This document shows, one piece after another, positions 54,560 to 63,221 of a stretch of 64,000 bases of DNA. Under the pieces are notes generated by a model. The model searched no databases, was not told the origin of the DNA, and was given only the letters and a program-made list of their open reading frames with translations. The stretch comes from Pedobacter sp. ok626 (GTDB taxonomy: Bacteria; Bacteroidota; Bacteroidia; Sphingobacteriales; Sphingobacteriaceae), in the NCBI RefSeq assembly GCF_900100435.1, contig NZ_FNEX01000001.1:496001-560000 (forward strand), in the 5' to 3' direction. The first letter of the stretch is position 1. Each line of letters begins with the position of its first letter. Position numbers and translations under genes: made by a program.

Positions 54560-54567
54560 CAAATATA
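54560..54567 (-). promoter_or_regulatory. -7 element of the two-component system genes
   Basis: TATATTTG on the minus strand fits the Bacteroidota -7 consensus and ends 5 bases before the response regulator ATG, implying a very short leader. No good -33 TTTG stands at the standard distance, so activation may be needed. Confidence 0.4.
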
Positions 54568-54614
54568 AAAGGGAAATTTACTTAATTGCCATTGTAGCTT
54601 AGAATGTGGTGTAT

Positions 54615-55520
54615 TTAAATCTTCACTTTTAAGGTGTTCGTTAAATAATCGCGGGTAATCTGACCACTTTGCAATGGTGTGCGGTCTTTTACAGGAACGG
54701 CATCTAGCTCAACAATTGCATATCCATTGTAGTTTATGGTTTTTAATGCAGCTAGTATGGCAGGTAAGTCAACGCGCCCCTGGCCAAGCTCTACAAAAAT
54801 ATAGCCTTTAGCATCTGTGGTATTTTTTACATCCTTGATGTGCAGACAATCTAATCGGTCTTTATATTTCAATATTGCCGCTGTAGGATCTCCGCCACCT
54901 TGTTGGTAATGGGCTACATCCAGTAAAAGTTTAACATACTTTGGATCCGAATGTTGTAAAATTATAGCCACCTCTTCTGGTGTTTGTCCAAGCTGCCCCA
55001 TGTGATTATGGTAAGTTGTTTTTATTCCAATAGCGGCAGTCCTTTTTCCAATTTCATTTAACAATTTTGCATATTTTATCAGGTCTTCATTTGTTACTGG
55101 GCCTGACTTAGGACGTGAGGAATTGGTAACTTGTATGCTGTCGCCACCAAGAATTTTAACAAAACGAGCGCTTTCTATATGTTTGGCGATTTCGGCTTCA
55201 TCATTACCCGTGTTCATATTAGCATTGCCACTCGAATACATGGCTAGTTTTAATTTTGCGTCTTTTAGTAATTTGATTAGTTCGTCGGGTTTCTGGCCAA
55301 ATTCTGTAAAAGCATTGGCTCTTAGCTGGATTCCTTTAAAACCGAGTGAAGATATATCCTGAATGGATTGTTTAATGTTATTGCCCCAGGTGATTGCAGC
55401 GTAGCCATATTGAATTGCAAAAGGGGAAATTACGCTTGCAAATAAGTTGGATGATGCCATCAAAGGCGCGGCGGATAGCAGGCTGATTTGAGTAAGAAAA
55501 CTACGGCGTGATTGTTTCAT
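54615..55520 (-). CDS. Tat-exported sugar phosphate isomerase/epimerase-like protein
   Basis: A 301-residue protein. The N-terminus has a twin-arginine signal (SRRSFLTQISLLSAAPLMAS). The rest is a xylose-isomerase-like TIM barrel (AP endonuclease 2 superfamily) with metal-site blocks HNHMGQLGQTPEE, LLDVAHYQQGG, and LHIKDVKN. Substrates of such exported barrels in Bacteroidota are mostly unknown sugars or inositols. It has no close neighbours that define the pathway. The Tat signal suggests it folds with its metal before export. Confidence 0.88.
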   Translation of the reverse strand: MKQSRRSFLTQISLLSAAPLMASSNLFASVISPFAIQYGYAAITWGNNIKQSIQDISSLGFKGIQLRANAFTEFGQKPDELIKLLKDAKLKLAMYSSGNANMNTGNDEAEIAKHIESARFVKILGGDSIQVTNSSRPKSGPVTNEDLIKYAKLLNEIGKRTAAIGIKTTYHNHMGQLGQTPEEVAIILQHSDPKYVKLLLDVAHYQQGGGDPTAAILKYKDRLDCLHIKDVKNTTDAKGYIFVELGQGRVDLPAILAALKTINYNGYAIVELDAVPVKDRTPLQSGQITRDYLTNTLKVKI

Positions 55521-55574
55521 GTGTTCTTTTTTAGGGGGTTGAAGTGTTAATATACGCCGAATTTAATTTTATAC

Positions 55575-55602
55575 AAAAAAAGAGGTGCCATTAAGCACCT
55601 CT
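55575..55602 (-). terminator. Rho-independent terminator of the basic repeat protein gene
   Basis: On the minus strand AGAGGTGC pairs perfectly with GCACCTCT around a 6-base loop, followed by seven T. It lies about 55 bases downstream of the stop codon of the small gene at 55656-56003. Confidence 0.85.
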
Positions 55603-55633
55603 CCTAAAATTGAATCTAAAACAATTATTTATT

Positions 55634-55691
55634 TTTCTTTACCGCTTTATTTTCTTTACCGCTTTATTTTCTTTACCGCTTTATTTTCTTT
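55634..55691. repeat. 17-bp tandem repeat at the 3' end of a gene
   Basis: The unit TTATTTTCTTTACCGCT occurs about three times with exact 17-bp period. It spans the last codons and the stop of the minus-strand basic protein. Because 17 is not a multiple of three, copy-number change shifts the frame of the C-terminus: one unit would end in KENKAVKKNK, the present array ends in KENKAVKKIKR. Confidence 0.8.
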
Positions 55692-56003
55692 ATAGCGCAT
55701 ATCAGGTGTGCCATCTTTTTTGGTTGGTGCAGCAACTGGTTTTACTACAGCTTTTGCTTTATTTTCTTTAAGACGCATGTCTGGTGTACCGTCTTTTTTT
55801 AAACCCTCTACCTTTGTTTTAGTAGTTACAGTTGTTGTTGGAGCAGCTTTAACTCCTTTTTTTACAGGTGCAGTAACTGTTTTAACTTCTTTTTTCACCA
55901 CTTTTTTTGCTGGTGCATTGTGTACAGCAGTTGCTGGTGTTTGGGCAAATGTGGTAGTTAAACCTAATGCCATAATTGCGATTAATCCTAATAATTTTTT
56001 CAT
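55656..56003 (-). CDS. Small secreted lysine-rich protein with internal repeats
   Basis: A 115-residue protein with a signal peptide (MKKLLGLIAIMALGLTTTFA) and a mature part dominated by Lys, Val, Thr, Pro and Ala. Two copies of KKDGTPDMRxKENKA (about residues 70-85 and 93-108) are visible. The repeat looks like a short EF-hand-free surface or nucleic-acid-binding motif, but no function can be given. The C-terminus is encoded by a 17-bp tandem repeat. A strong terminator follows, so it is a single-gene unit. Confidence 0.8.
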   Translation of the reverse strand: MKKLLGLIAIMALGLTTTFAQTPATAVHNAPAKKVVKKEVKTVTAPVKKGVKAAPTTTVTTKTKVEGLKKDGTPDMRLKENKAKAVVKPVAAPTKKDGTPDMRYKENKAVKKIKR

Positions 56004-56108
56004 GGTTTCTGTTTTTATTTCTATTCGTTAATTGTATTGTAAAGTTGAAATAATTAAATGAAGATTACATGAAGAGGAGTAAGATGCTTATGTTAAAGTA
56101 AATATGCT

Positions 56109-56116
56109 TACCTTTG
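56109..56116 (+). promoter_or_regulatory. -7 element before the J-domain gene
   Basis: TACCTTTG matches TAnnTTTG and lies 10 bases before the ATG at 56127, so the leader is short. No clear -33 element is seen at the standard distance. Confidence 0.4.
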
Positions 56117-56126
56117 CGCAAATTTT

Positions 56127-56573
56127 ATGAAGAAGATCACTGATTACAGAAAACTATTAGGTGTACAAAAGGATGCCGAATTAAAAGAATTGAAATCCAT
56201 TTACAGGAATTTAATGAAAGACTGGCACCCTGATAAGTTTCAGGACAGCGAAGAAGCTAAACTTGATGCCGAAGCTAAAAGTAAGGAAATCATTGAAGCT
56301 TATCATTTCCTGGTAAGTATAGCTCCAGAAACACTTGCACTTTCTATTGATGAATATACGCAAACTACTGCTACTTGTGGTATTGCTGATTACAATTGGG
56401 CCGGTTTAGTACTTACTGTGCACTTTTTGGATGGCAGTGCTTATGAATATTTTGGTGTGCCTAAAGCGGTTTATGTGAAGTTGGTAAATGCTGACTCACC
56501 TGGTAGATTTGCACGTCGTCATATTTTTGGTTCTTTTCCTTACAGAAATATTGCCAAATTACAAACGGCTTAA
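56127..56573 (+). CDS. J-domain protein with C-terminal KTSC domain
   Basis: A 148-residue protein: residues 5-70 are a DnaJ J-domain (YRKLLGVQKDAELKELKSIY, DWHPDKF with the HPD tripeptide) and residues 85-148 form a KTSC domain (IADYNWAGLVLTVHFLDGSAYEYFGVP, then NADSPGRFARRHI). The J-domain should stimulate a DnaK ATPase; KTSC domains are small modules of unclear function, sometimes linked to nucleic acids. No dnaK is nearby. The fusion is compact and complete. Confidence 0.88.
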   Translation: MKKITDYRKLLGVQKDAELKELKSIYRNLMKDWHPDKFQDSEEAKLDAEAKSKEIIEAYHFLVSIAPETLALSIDEYTQTTATCGIADYNWAGLVLTVHFLDGSAYEYFGVPKAVYVKLVNADSPGRFARRHIFGSFPYRNIAKLQTA

Positions 56574-56618
56574 TACCGTGTAAAAAAAATACTTTACTTA
56601 TAGGTTAAAGGAATAATC

Positions 56619-56658
56619 GTTCGTAGCTTTGGTACAACATACGATAAAAGCTACGAAC
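56619..56658 (+). other. Perfect 12-bp inverted repeat abutting a TTG start
   Basis: GTTCGTAGCTTT (56619-56630) and AAAGCTACGAAC (56647-56658) are exact reverse complements with a 16-base loop. The right arm ends 2 bases before the TTG start of the GHL10 lipoprotein gene, so in RNA the hairpin would crowd the initiation region. No T-run follows; operator or translational control is more likely than termination. Confidence 0.6.
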
Positions 56659-56660
56659 TA

Positions 56661-58202
56661 TTGAAAGTATCATTTAAAAATCTTGAAAAGGGGCTGCTGG
56701 CATTATCTTGCTGCAGCCTATTTTTATTTTATTCCTGCGGGACAAGCAAAAGAGTTAGGACTTCGGCTACTGAAATTAAGTCTGTGATTGCCGATAGGCC
56801 TCAGGTTGCTAAAGAATTCAGGGCAGCATGGGTCGCCTCTGTGGCTAATATCAACTGGCCTTCTAAGCCTGGTTTAAGTACTGCTGAGCAACAGAAAGAA
56901 GCACTCTTTCTGCTTGATTTTTTAAAAAAGAACAATTTTAATGCAGTTATATTTCAGGTTAGGCCACAAGCTGATGCCTTTTATAAAAGCGATTTGGAGC
57001 CATGGTCTGTTTTTCTAACTGGTAAACAGGGACAAGCACCGAATCCTTATTATGATCCGCTACAGTTTTGGATTGAGGCAGCACATGATCGTGGATTAGA
57101 ACTTCATGTATGGCTTAATCCTTATCGTGCACACCATACTTCGGGTAAGGTGATTAGCGATCAATCCATCGTTAAGAAAAGGCCTGATCTGGTGCTGAAG
57201 CTAAAAGATGGGCAGTATTGGATGGATCCATCAAATAAGGGGACTCAAGACCATGCTTCGGCTGTAGTAAAGGATATTGTAAAACGCTATGACATTGATG
57301 GGGTTCATTTTGATGATTACTTTTATCCTTATGAGTCTTATAACGGTGGTGCTGATTTCCCAGATGAGGTCAGCTGGGCGGCTTACTTGAAAAGTGGTGG
57401 AAAGCTAAGCAGGGGTGATTGGCGTCGGCAAAGTGTGAATCAGTTTATAGAGCGGGTTTATAAAGAAATTAAAGCGGAAAAGAAATATGTGAAGTTTGGC
57501 CTTAGTCCATTTGGTATTTGGAAGCCAGGTTACCCGGCTTCAATTGAAGGTTTGGATCAATATAATAAACTATATGCTGATGCGAGGTTTTGGTTAAACA
57601 AAGGTTGGATCGATTATTTTATGCCACAACTATATTGGTCTATTAATAATGCAGCACAAAGTTTTCCGGTATTGCTGGGATGGTGGGCATCTGAGAACAC
57701 CATGAATAGACATTTATGGCCTGGGATGAATGTTGGCCTGGGTGGAGATGATAAGAATGTGGATGAGATTGTGAATCAAATCATGATTACACGTGGTATG
57801 TTACCCAATAGCCCCGGTGCCGCACACTGGAGTATTGCTGGATTAACTAAACATGAGAAACTAATCAAAGGTATTGCTGAAGGTCCTTATAAAAAACAGG
57901 CTCTTGTTCCGGCGAGTCCTTGGTTGGACGATAAAGTACCGGCAGCACCTGATGTTAGAACTGAATTAAAACAGGGACAATGGAAGCTTAGCTGGAATGG
58001 TATCGATGCTAAAGATGTATTTAGGTGGGTGGTATATGTTCAGTATGACAATAACTGGAGCTACGTGATTCTAAATCGTAATGATCGCTATTTGGTTAAA
58101 TCGGCTTTAGAGGGTGGTGCGAAGTTAAATAAGATTGCAGTAACTGCGGTCGATCGTACAGGAAACGAAAGCTTGTTTAGAGAAGTTGTATTGGCAAAAT
58201 AG
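56661..58202 (+). CDS. GHL10 (DUF187) family glycosidase-like lipoprotein
   Basis: A 513-residue lipoprotein with a lipobox near residue 26 (LFYSCGTS). The start is a TTG; no ATG precedes the signal in frame. The family core is clear: EFRAAWVASVANINWPS, FNAVIFQVRPQADAFY, ELHVWLNPYRAHH, GVHFDDYFYPY and YFMPQLYWSINN. A fibronectin-like C-terminal segment follows from about residue 420. GHL10 proteins are TIM-barrel hydrolases, some acting on peptidoglycan glycans; the target here is not established. A 12-bp inverted repeat lies immediately upstream. Confidence 0.9.
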   Translation: MKVSFKNLEKGLLALSCCSLFLFYSCGTSKRVRTSATEIKSVIADRPQVAKEFRAAWVASVANINWPSKPGLSTAEQQKEALFLLDFLKKNNFNAVIFQVRPQADAFYKSDLEPWSVFLTGKQGQAPNPYYDPLQFWIEAAHDRGLELHVWLNPYRAHHTSGKVISDQSIVKKRPDLVLKLKDGQYWMDPSNKGTQDHASAVVKDIVKRYDIDGVHFDDYFYPYESYNGGADFPDEVSWAAYLKSGGKLSRGDWRRQSVNQFIERVYKEIKAEKKYVKFGLSPFGIWKPGYPASIEGLDQYNKLYADARFWLNKGWIDYFMPQLYWSINNAAQSFPVLLGWWASENTMNRHLWPGMNVGLGGDDKNVDEIVNQIMITRGMLPNSPGAAHWSIAGLTKHEKLIKGIAEGPYKKQALVPASPWLDDKVPAAPDVRTELKQGQWKLSWNGIDAKDVFRWVVYVQYDNNWSYVILNRNDRYLVKSALEGGAKLNKIAVTAVDRTGNESLFREVVLAK

Positions 58203-58249
58203 GACCATATGTTTATTTACATTTAAAATTTTATTAATCGTTTTGACTT

Positions 58250-58699
58250 ATGCTCGCTTTTGTACGAACTGATTCATTAAACCAGGATTTCATTGATTTG
58301 GTAAAATTATTGGACAAGGATCTGGCTGTGAGAGATGGTGAAGACCATTCGTTTTATGCTCAGTTTAATAAGATTGATCTGATTAAAAATGTCGTTGTTG
58401 CTTATGAGAATGAGAAACCTGTAGGTTGTGGCGCATTCAAATATTTTGATGCCCTTACTGTAGAGATCAAAAGGATGTATGTCTTGAAGGCTGCGAGAGG
58501 GAAAAAGGTAGCTAGTAAAGTTTTAATGGAACTTGAAACCTGGGCTAAAGAAATGGCCTTTAATAAAGCTATTTTAGAAACAGGGAGTCGCCAGCCAGAA
58601 GCTATTGGTTTATATGGAAAAATGGGCTATGCTATTATTCCTAATTACGGTCAATATGAAGGGGTGGAAAATAGTGTTTGTTTCGAGAAGACATTGTAG
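58250..58699 (+). CDS. GNAT-family N-acetyltransferase
   Basis: A 149-residue GNAT protein. The acetyl-CoA site motif A reads MYVLKAARGKKVASKVLMELE (shown in part here), with the beta-bulge IKRMYV before it; motif B is AILETGSRQPEAIGLYGKMGY. It transfers an acetyl group from acetyl-CoA to an amine of unknown identity. It stands alone, 92 bases before the dinB gene, and has no functional link visible. Confidence 0.88.
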   Translation: MLAFVRTDSLNQDFIDLVKLLDKDLAVRDGEDHSFYAQFNKIDLIKNVVVAYENEKPVGCGAFKYFDALTVEIKRMYVLKAARGKKVASKVLMELETWAKEMAFNKAILETGSRQPEAIGLYGKMGYAIIPNYGQYEGVENSVCFEKTL

Positions 58700-58735
58700 C
58701 CTAATTCCTATTTTCAGCTAATTTTTTTAGTTTAA

Positions 58736-58769
58736 TTAGTTTTTACTAAAAATATTAGTCTTAACTTTG
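58736..58769 (+). promoter_or_regulatory. dinB-dnaE promoter with overlapping inverted repeats
   Basis: TAACTTTG (58762-58769) fits TAnnTTTG, 22 bases before the dinB ATG. Directly upstream are TTAGT (58736-58740), ACTAA (58745-58749) and TTAGT (58755-58759), giving two overlapping inverted repeats across the -33 to -7 spacer; another TTAGT lies at 58727-58731. This is where an SOS-type repressor would bind, but no Bacteroidota LexA consensus was matched. Confidence 0.5.
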
Positions 58770-58791
58770 CTCTTAGCTAAATTTGTTTGTT

Positions 58792-59949
58792 ATGAGGGAA
58801 GGGAAGCAAATCATCCATATGGACCAGGATGCTTTTTTTGTATCTGTTGAGCTGCGGAAAAATAGTAAACTAGAGGGGAAACCCATAATTATCGGTGGGG
58901 TATCAGATCGTGGGGTAGTGACTTCATGTAGTTATGAAGCTAGAAAGTTTGGGGTGCATGCCGCTATGCCATCGCGTATGGCAAAATTATTATGCCCACA
59001 TGCGGTGTTTATTAAGGGGGATATGGATGCCTATTCACAGGCTTCTCATGATATTACTGCCATTATCAAAGAAAGAGTACCGCTTTTTGAAAAAGCGAGT
59101 ATCGATGAGCATTATATCGACATGACGGGAATGGATCGGTTTCATGGTTGCATGAAATATGCACATGAACTGCGTGAAACAATTATGAAAGAATTGAAAC
59201 TGCCCATTTCCTTTGGCTTATCGGTAAATAAAACAGTTTCGAAAATGGCTACTAATGAGTGTAAGCCCAACGGAGAACTGGATGTGGTAGCGACTGGTGT
59301 ACAACCTTTTTTGAACCCGCTTTCTATTAGAAAAATTCCGGGACTTGGTGAGAAAACCTTTCTTAAACTTAGTGATATGGGAATCAAGAGGATTTTTACG
59401 CTGGCCCAGATCCATCCCAATCATATGAATGCCTTGCTAGGGAAAAGCGGTCTCCAGTTATTGCAAAAAGCAAAAGGTATTGATAATAGCCCAGTAATCC
59501 CTTATACAGAACAAAAATCTATAGGTACACAATGCACCTTTAAAGCAGATACCATTGATGTGGATATCATCAATAATTTATTGATCTCAATGGTGATGGA
59601 TATTGCTTTTCAGTTGAGAGAAAAAAATAAACTCGCAGCCTGTATTACCGTAACCATTAGGTACGCCAATTTTGAAGACGTAACTAAACAGGCGGTGATT
59701 CCTTATACTTCGCTGGATAGTACGCTAATTGAAAAAGCAAAGGATTTATTTAGACAGGTGTATACAAAACGAATGTTATTAAGGTTGGTTGGTGTACGGC
59801 TTTCGAACCTGGTAAATGGATTTGAACAGATTGATCTGTATAGCGAATCAACTACACAATATAGCCTGGTACAAGCTATGGATAAGATCCGCAAGCGCTA
59901 TGGCGAAAAGGCGATTACAAGGGCTTCGGTTATGAACTTAAATCTTTAA
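58792..59949 (+). CDS. dinB: Y-family DNA polymerase IV
   Basis: A 385-residue DinB from the ATG at 58792 (a TTG three codons earlier is less likely). The catalytic acids are kept: D in HMDQDAFFVSVE and D-E in SIDEHYIDMTG, where histidine replaces the usual alanine. Finger and palm blocks YEARKFGVHAAMPS and FGLSVNKTVSKMATNECKP are present, with helix-hairpin-helix and little-finger regions after residue 175. It performs error-prone translesion synthesis. The following gene, 3 bases away, encodes a C-family polymerase, giving a two-polymerase damage-tolerance cassette. Confidence 0.95.
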   Translation: MREGKQIIHMDQDAFFVSVELRKNSKLEGKPIIIGGVSDRGVVTSCSYEARKFGVHAAMPSRMAKLLCPHAVFIKGDMDAYSQASHDITAIIKERVPLFEKASIDEHYIDMTGMDRFHGCMKYAHELRETIMKELKLPISFGLSVNKTVSKMATNECKPNGELDVVATGVQPFLNPLSIRKIPGLGEKTFLKLSDMGIKRIFTLAQIHPNHMNALLGKSGLQLLQKAKGIDNSPVIPYTEQKSIGTQCTFKADTIDVDIINNLLISMVMDIAFQLREKNKLAACITVTIRYANFEDVTKQAVIPYTSLDSTLIEKAKDLFRQVYTKRMLLRLVGVRLSNLVNGFEQIDLYSESTTQYSLVQAMDKIRKRYGEKAITRASVMNLNL

Positions 59950-59952
59950 AAC

Positions 59953-62904
59953 ATGTACCTGAATGTCCATTCTCAATATAGTATGCGCTATGGCACTATG
60001 CCTATAAAAAAGCTGGTAGAAGAAGCCGGTTTTTGTGGCATCACACAAATGGTCATTACCGATATCAATAATTCTACCGGGGTAATGGAGTTTATGAGGG
60101 AATGCGATAAAAAGGGCATTAAACCCATTGCGGGGATGGAATTTAGAAGGGATAAGCAATTGCTTTACATCTGTATTGCCCGAGACAAGGAAGGAATGAA
60201 AGAAATTAATGATTTCCTAACCTGGCATAACCTGAAGCAAAAGCCATTGCCCGATAAAGCCAGACCGTTTAAAAATGCAGTGATCATTTATCCTTATAGT
60301 CTCTATGCCGAGGCTTGCGTATTAAATGAAAATGAGTACCTGGGAATTCGTTTTGATGAACTTCACGGCCTTCATGGAAAAGACATCAGTCCCATAAAAG
60401 ATAAGTTTGTGGTATTACAGCCTGTTTTTGTGGCCGATAGGATAGAGTACCGACTGCACGAGTACCTGCGTGGGATAGATTTAAATACTTTGCTGACCAT
60501 GGTAAAGCAGGACGATAAATGTAGTAACACCGACAAGTTTTTACCTGCTGGCGAGTTGGAAGCAAAATTTAGTAAATACGCCTTTATCCTTGACAATACA
60601 AAGAAGTTAATGGACGGGTGTAAGATGGATTATGCGCGGGGTAAAGTGCACTTAAACCGTAAAACCTTTACCGGAAATAAGGACGATGATAGAGCGCTAT
60701 TGGAAAAGCTGGCGATGGATGGGATGGTTAAACGCTATGGGAAAAATAATAAAGTAGCGCTAAAAAAGGTAAAAGACGAACTGAAGGTGATAGAGGATCT
60801 GGAGTTCTGCGCCTATTTTTTGATTACCTGGGATATTATTCGGTATTCTACAGGCAAAGGGTATTATCATGTAGGGCGTGGATCGGGCGCCAATAGTACT
60901 GTTGCTTTTTGCTTGCGCATTACTGATGTTGATCCGCTCGAACTGAATCTATATTTTGAACGCTTCCTGAATGCCCAGCGAACTTCTCCACCGGATTTTG
61001 ATATTGATTATTCATGGGACGAGCGCGAAGATGTACAAGATTATATTTTTAAACGCTATGGTAAGGACCATACTGCATTACTGGGTACCATATCTACCTT
61101 TAAAGACCGTTCGGTAATTCGGGAGATCGGTAAAGTAATGGGCTTGCCAAAGGAGGAAATTGATGGCTTTACAGATCCGGCAAGAGCAGCGGTAAATAGA
61201 GCCAATGGTACCTTTAAAAAGATCATGGCTATATACGAGTTAATGGGAAATATGCCTAATCAGCGGAGTATTCATGCCGGAGGAGTATTGATTTCGGAAG
61301 AACCAATTACCTATTATACGGCCCTGGATTTACCTCCAAAAGGAATGCCTACAGTGCAATGGGATATGTACGAAGCAGAAGCGATAGGTTACGATAAATA
61401 TGATATTCTAAGTCAGCGGGGTATTGGACACATCAAGGAAGCGGTAAGGCTGGTGGAAGAAAATCAGCAACGTAAAATAGACATCCATCAGGTGAGGATG
61501 TTTATGAAAGATGAGAACCTGAACAATAAATTAAAGTCAGGGAATAGTATTGGTTGCTTTTACATAGAGTCCCCAGCTATGCGACAACTGCTAACCAAAA
61601 TAGGTTGTGAGGATTATCTGACGCTGGTGGCAGCAAGCAGCATCATCAGGCCAGGAGTAGCTCAATCTGGTATGATGAAGACCTATATTCAGAATTACCA
61701 TAATCCTGAAAATGTAAATTACTTGCACCCTGTAATGAAGGAGCAGCTTGAAGATACTTTTGGCGTAATGGTATATCAGGAAGATGTAATCAAGATTTGT
61801 ATCCATTATGCCGGTATGAATGGAAGCGATGCGGATATTTTGAGAAGAGGAATGAGTGGGAAGTATCGATCAAAGATGGAGTTTAACAAGTTGGTGGATA
61901 AGTTTCATGATGGAGCTAAAGCATTAGGTCGACCTGAAGCCATTACAGCTGAGGTATGGCGGCAGGTCTTTTCTTTTGCAGGATATAGTTTTAGCAAGGC
62001 GCACTCTGCAAGTTTTGCTGTAGAGAGTTATCAAAGTTTGTTCTTGAAGACTTATTATCCTCAGGAGTTTATGGTTGCTGTACTGAATAATTACGGTGGT
62101 TTTTATACCCGTTGGTTATATGTACATGAATTGCAAAAGGCAGGTGCAAAGGTTCATTTGCCTTGTGTAAATGTGAGTGCCGCTGTGGTGTCCATTAAAG
62201 GGAGCGAGGCATATTTAGGCTTTATCGGAATACAAGGCCTGGAAAGTAAATTCTTTGAACTGATTACAGAAGAACGTAGGCTGAATGGTGAATTTACTGG
62301 TTTGGAAGATTTTGTAAAGCGCACAGGTATGGGCTTGGAGCAAGTGGTGATATTGATCAGGGTAGGAGCTTTTAGATTTACAGGTAAGAGTAAAAAAGCA
62401 CTGCTTTGGGAGGTGCATTTATTGCTTGGGGCCAAGGCCAAGCCCCTTAATGATGCCGAGCTTTTTCATATAGAAAGTAAGCATTATAGGTTGCCTGAAC
62501 TGGTAAATACCAAACTGGAAGATGCTTACCATGAACTGGAGTTACTAGGTTTTCCCCTTAGTCTCTCTATGTTTGATCTGCTAAAAACGGATTACCGAGG
62601 AGATGTACGTACGGATAACCTGATTCGTTATGTAGGGCAAACAGTTAAAATGGTAGGATTGTATGTCTGCGAAAAAACGGTACATGCAAAGAATAATAAA
62701 AAGATGTGGTTTGGTACTTTTCTGGATGCCGATGGAAACTTCTTCGATACTACACACTTTCCAAATCATACCCCCATCTATCCTTTTAGAGGAAAAGGCT
62801 GCTATTTGATATTAGGTAAAGTAGTAGAGGATTTTGGTTTTCCAAGTATTGAAGTGATTCGTTTTGCCAAATTGCCGATTAAAGAGAATCCGGTTTTGGA
62901 ATAG
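59953..62904 (+). CDS. dnaE: DNA polymerase III alpha-type subunit (error-prone DnaE-like)
   Basis: A 983-residue C-family polymerase, about 180 residues shorter than replicative DnaE. An N-terminal PHP domain (NVHSQYSMRYG, VITDINNSTGVMEF) lacks some metal ligands, so it is probably not an active nuclease. The palm has GRGSGANSTVAFCL and the catalytic aspartates in PPDFDIDYSWDERED; the fingers contain NQRSIHAGGVLIS. The C-terminal part ends in an OB-like fold without the long tail of replicative DnaE. With dinB directly upstream it forms a translesion cassette similar in idea to imuB-dnaE2, but no imuA is present. Confidence 0.93.
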   Translation: MYLNVHSQYSMRYGTMPIKKLVEEAGFCGITQMVITDINNSTGVMEFMRECDKKGIKPIAGMEFRRDKQLLYICIARDKEGMKEINDFLTWHNLKQKPLPDKARPFKNAVIIYPYSLYAEACVLNENEYLGIRFDELHGLHGKDISPIKDKFVVLQPVFVADRIEYRLHEYLRGIDLNTLLTMVKQDDKCSNTDKFLPAGELEAKFSKYAFILDNTKKLMDGCKMDYARGKVHLNRKTFTGNKDDDRALLEKLAMDGMVKRYGKNNKVALKKVKDELKVIEDLEFCAYFLITWDIIRYSTGKGYYHVGRGSGANSTVAFCLRITDVDPLELNLYFERFLNAQRTSPPDFDIDYSWDEREDVQDYIFKRYGKDHTALLGTISTFKDRSVIREIGKVMGLPKEEIDGFTDPARAAVNRANGTFKKIMAIYELMGNMPNQRSIHAGGVLISEEPITYYTALDLPPKGMPTVQWDMYEAEAIGYDKYDILSQRGIGHIKEAVRLVEENQQRKIDIHQVRMFMKDENLNNKLKSGNSIGCFYIESPAMRQLLTKIGCEDYLTLVAASSIIRPGVAQSGMMKTYIQNYHNPENVNYLHPVMKEQLEDTFGVMVYQEDVIKICIHYAGMNGSDADILRRGMSGKYRSKMEFNKLVDKFHDGAKALGRPEAITAEVWRQVFSFAGYSFSKAHSASFAVESYQSLFLKTYYPQEFMVAVLNNYGGFYTRWLYVHELQKAGAKVHLPCVNVSAAVVSIKGSEAYLGFIGIQGLESKFFELITEERRLNGEFTGLEDFVKRTGMGLEQVVILIRVGAFRFTGKSKKALLWEVHLLLGAKAKPLNDAELFHIESKHYRLPELVNTKLEDAYHELELLGFPLSLSMFDLLKTDYRGDVRTDNLIRYVGQTVKMVGLYVCEKTVHAKNNKKMWFGTFLDADGNFFDTTHFPNHTPIYPFRGKGCYLILGKVVEDFGFPSIEVIRFAKLPIKENPVLE

Positions 62905-62981
62905 ATGGATAGGGTGGTAGATAAATACTATTTGATAATTAGACGAGTTACCCTTTTAATAGTGTAGGTTTGATTAAAAAA

Positions 62982-63221
62982 ATGGAAGATTTAAGACACA
63001 ATATAAATCCTAACGATTTAACGCAAATGCACAAGTTAACTGATCCTGAGCCTGCACTTAGGGTAGGGGAAACTGTTGAGTATGACGAGGATTATAATGG
63101 GGCAATACCTTCGTTAGATAGATTTAAGAAATACCTTGATCGCTTTTATGAATACAAACTGATTAAAGGAAAAGAAAATCCAGTTGATTTTCCACTATAT
63201 AAAATAACTGCTATTAAGTAA
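62982..63221 (+). CDS. Small hypothetical protein
   Basis: A 79-residue soluble protein from the ATG at 62982 (a TTG 12 bases upstream would add four residues). It is charged (many Asp, Glu, Lys, Tyr) with the segment RVGETVEYDEDYNGAIPSLD; no known domain is recognised. It ends base-to-base with the convergent Lrp-type regulator gene. Coding potential is supported by its codon use, similar to its neighbours, but the function is unknown. Confidence 0.55.
   Translation: MEDLRHNINPNDLTQMHKLTDPEPALRVGETVEYDEDYNGAIPSLDRFKKYLDRFYEYKLIKGKENPVDFPLYKITAIK

Noticed and set aside
55634..55691. Possible CRISPR-like array
   Set aside because: Units are contiguous 17-bp copies with no spacers; simple tandem repeat.
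55708..56031. 107-codon plus-strand frame opposite the basic repeat protein
   Set aside because: Phe/Val/Thr-rich translation is the complement of Lys/Thr/Val codons; the minus-strand frame has a signal peptide and a terminator.
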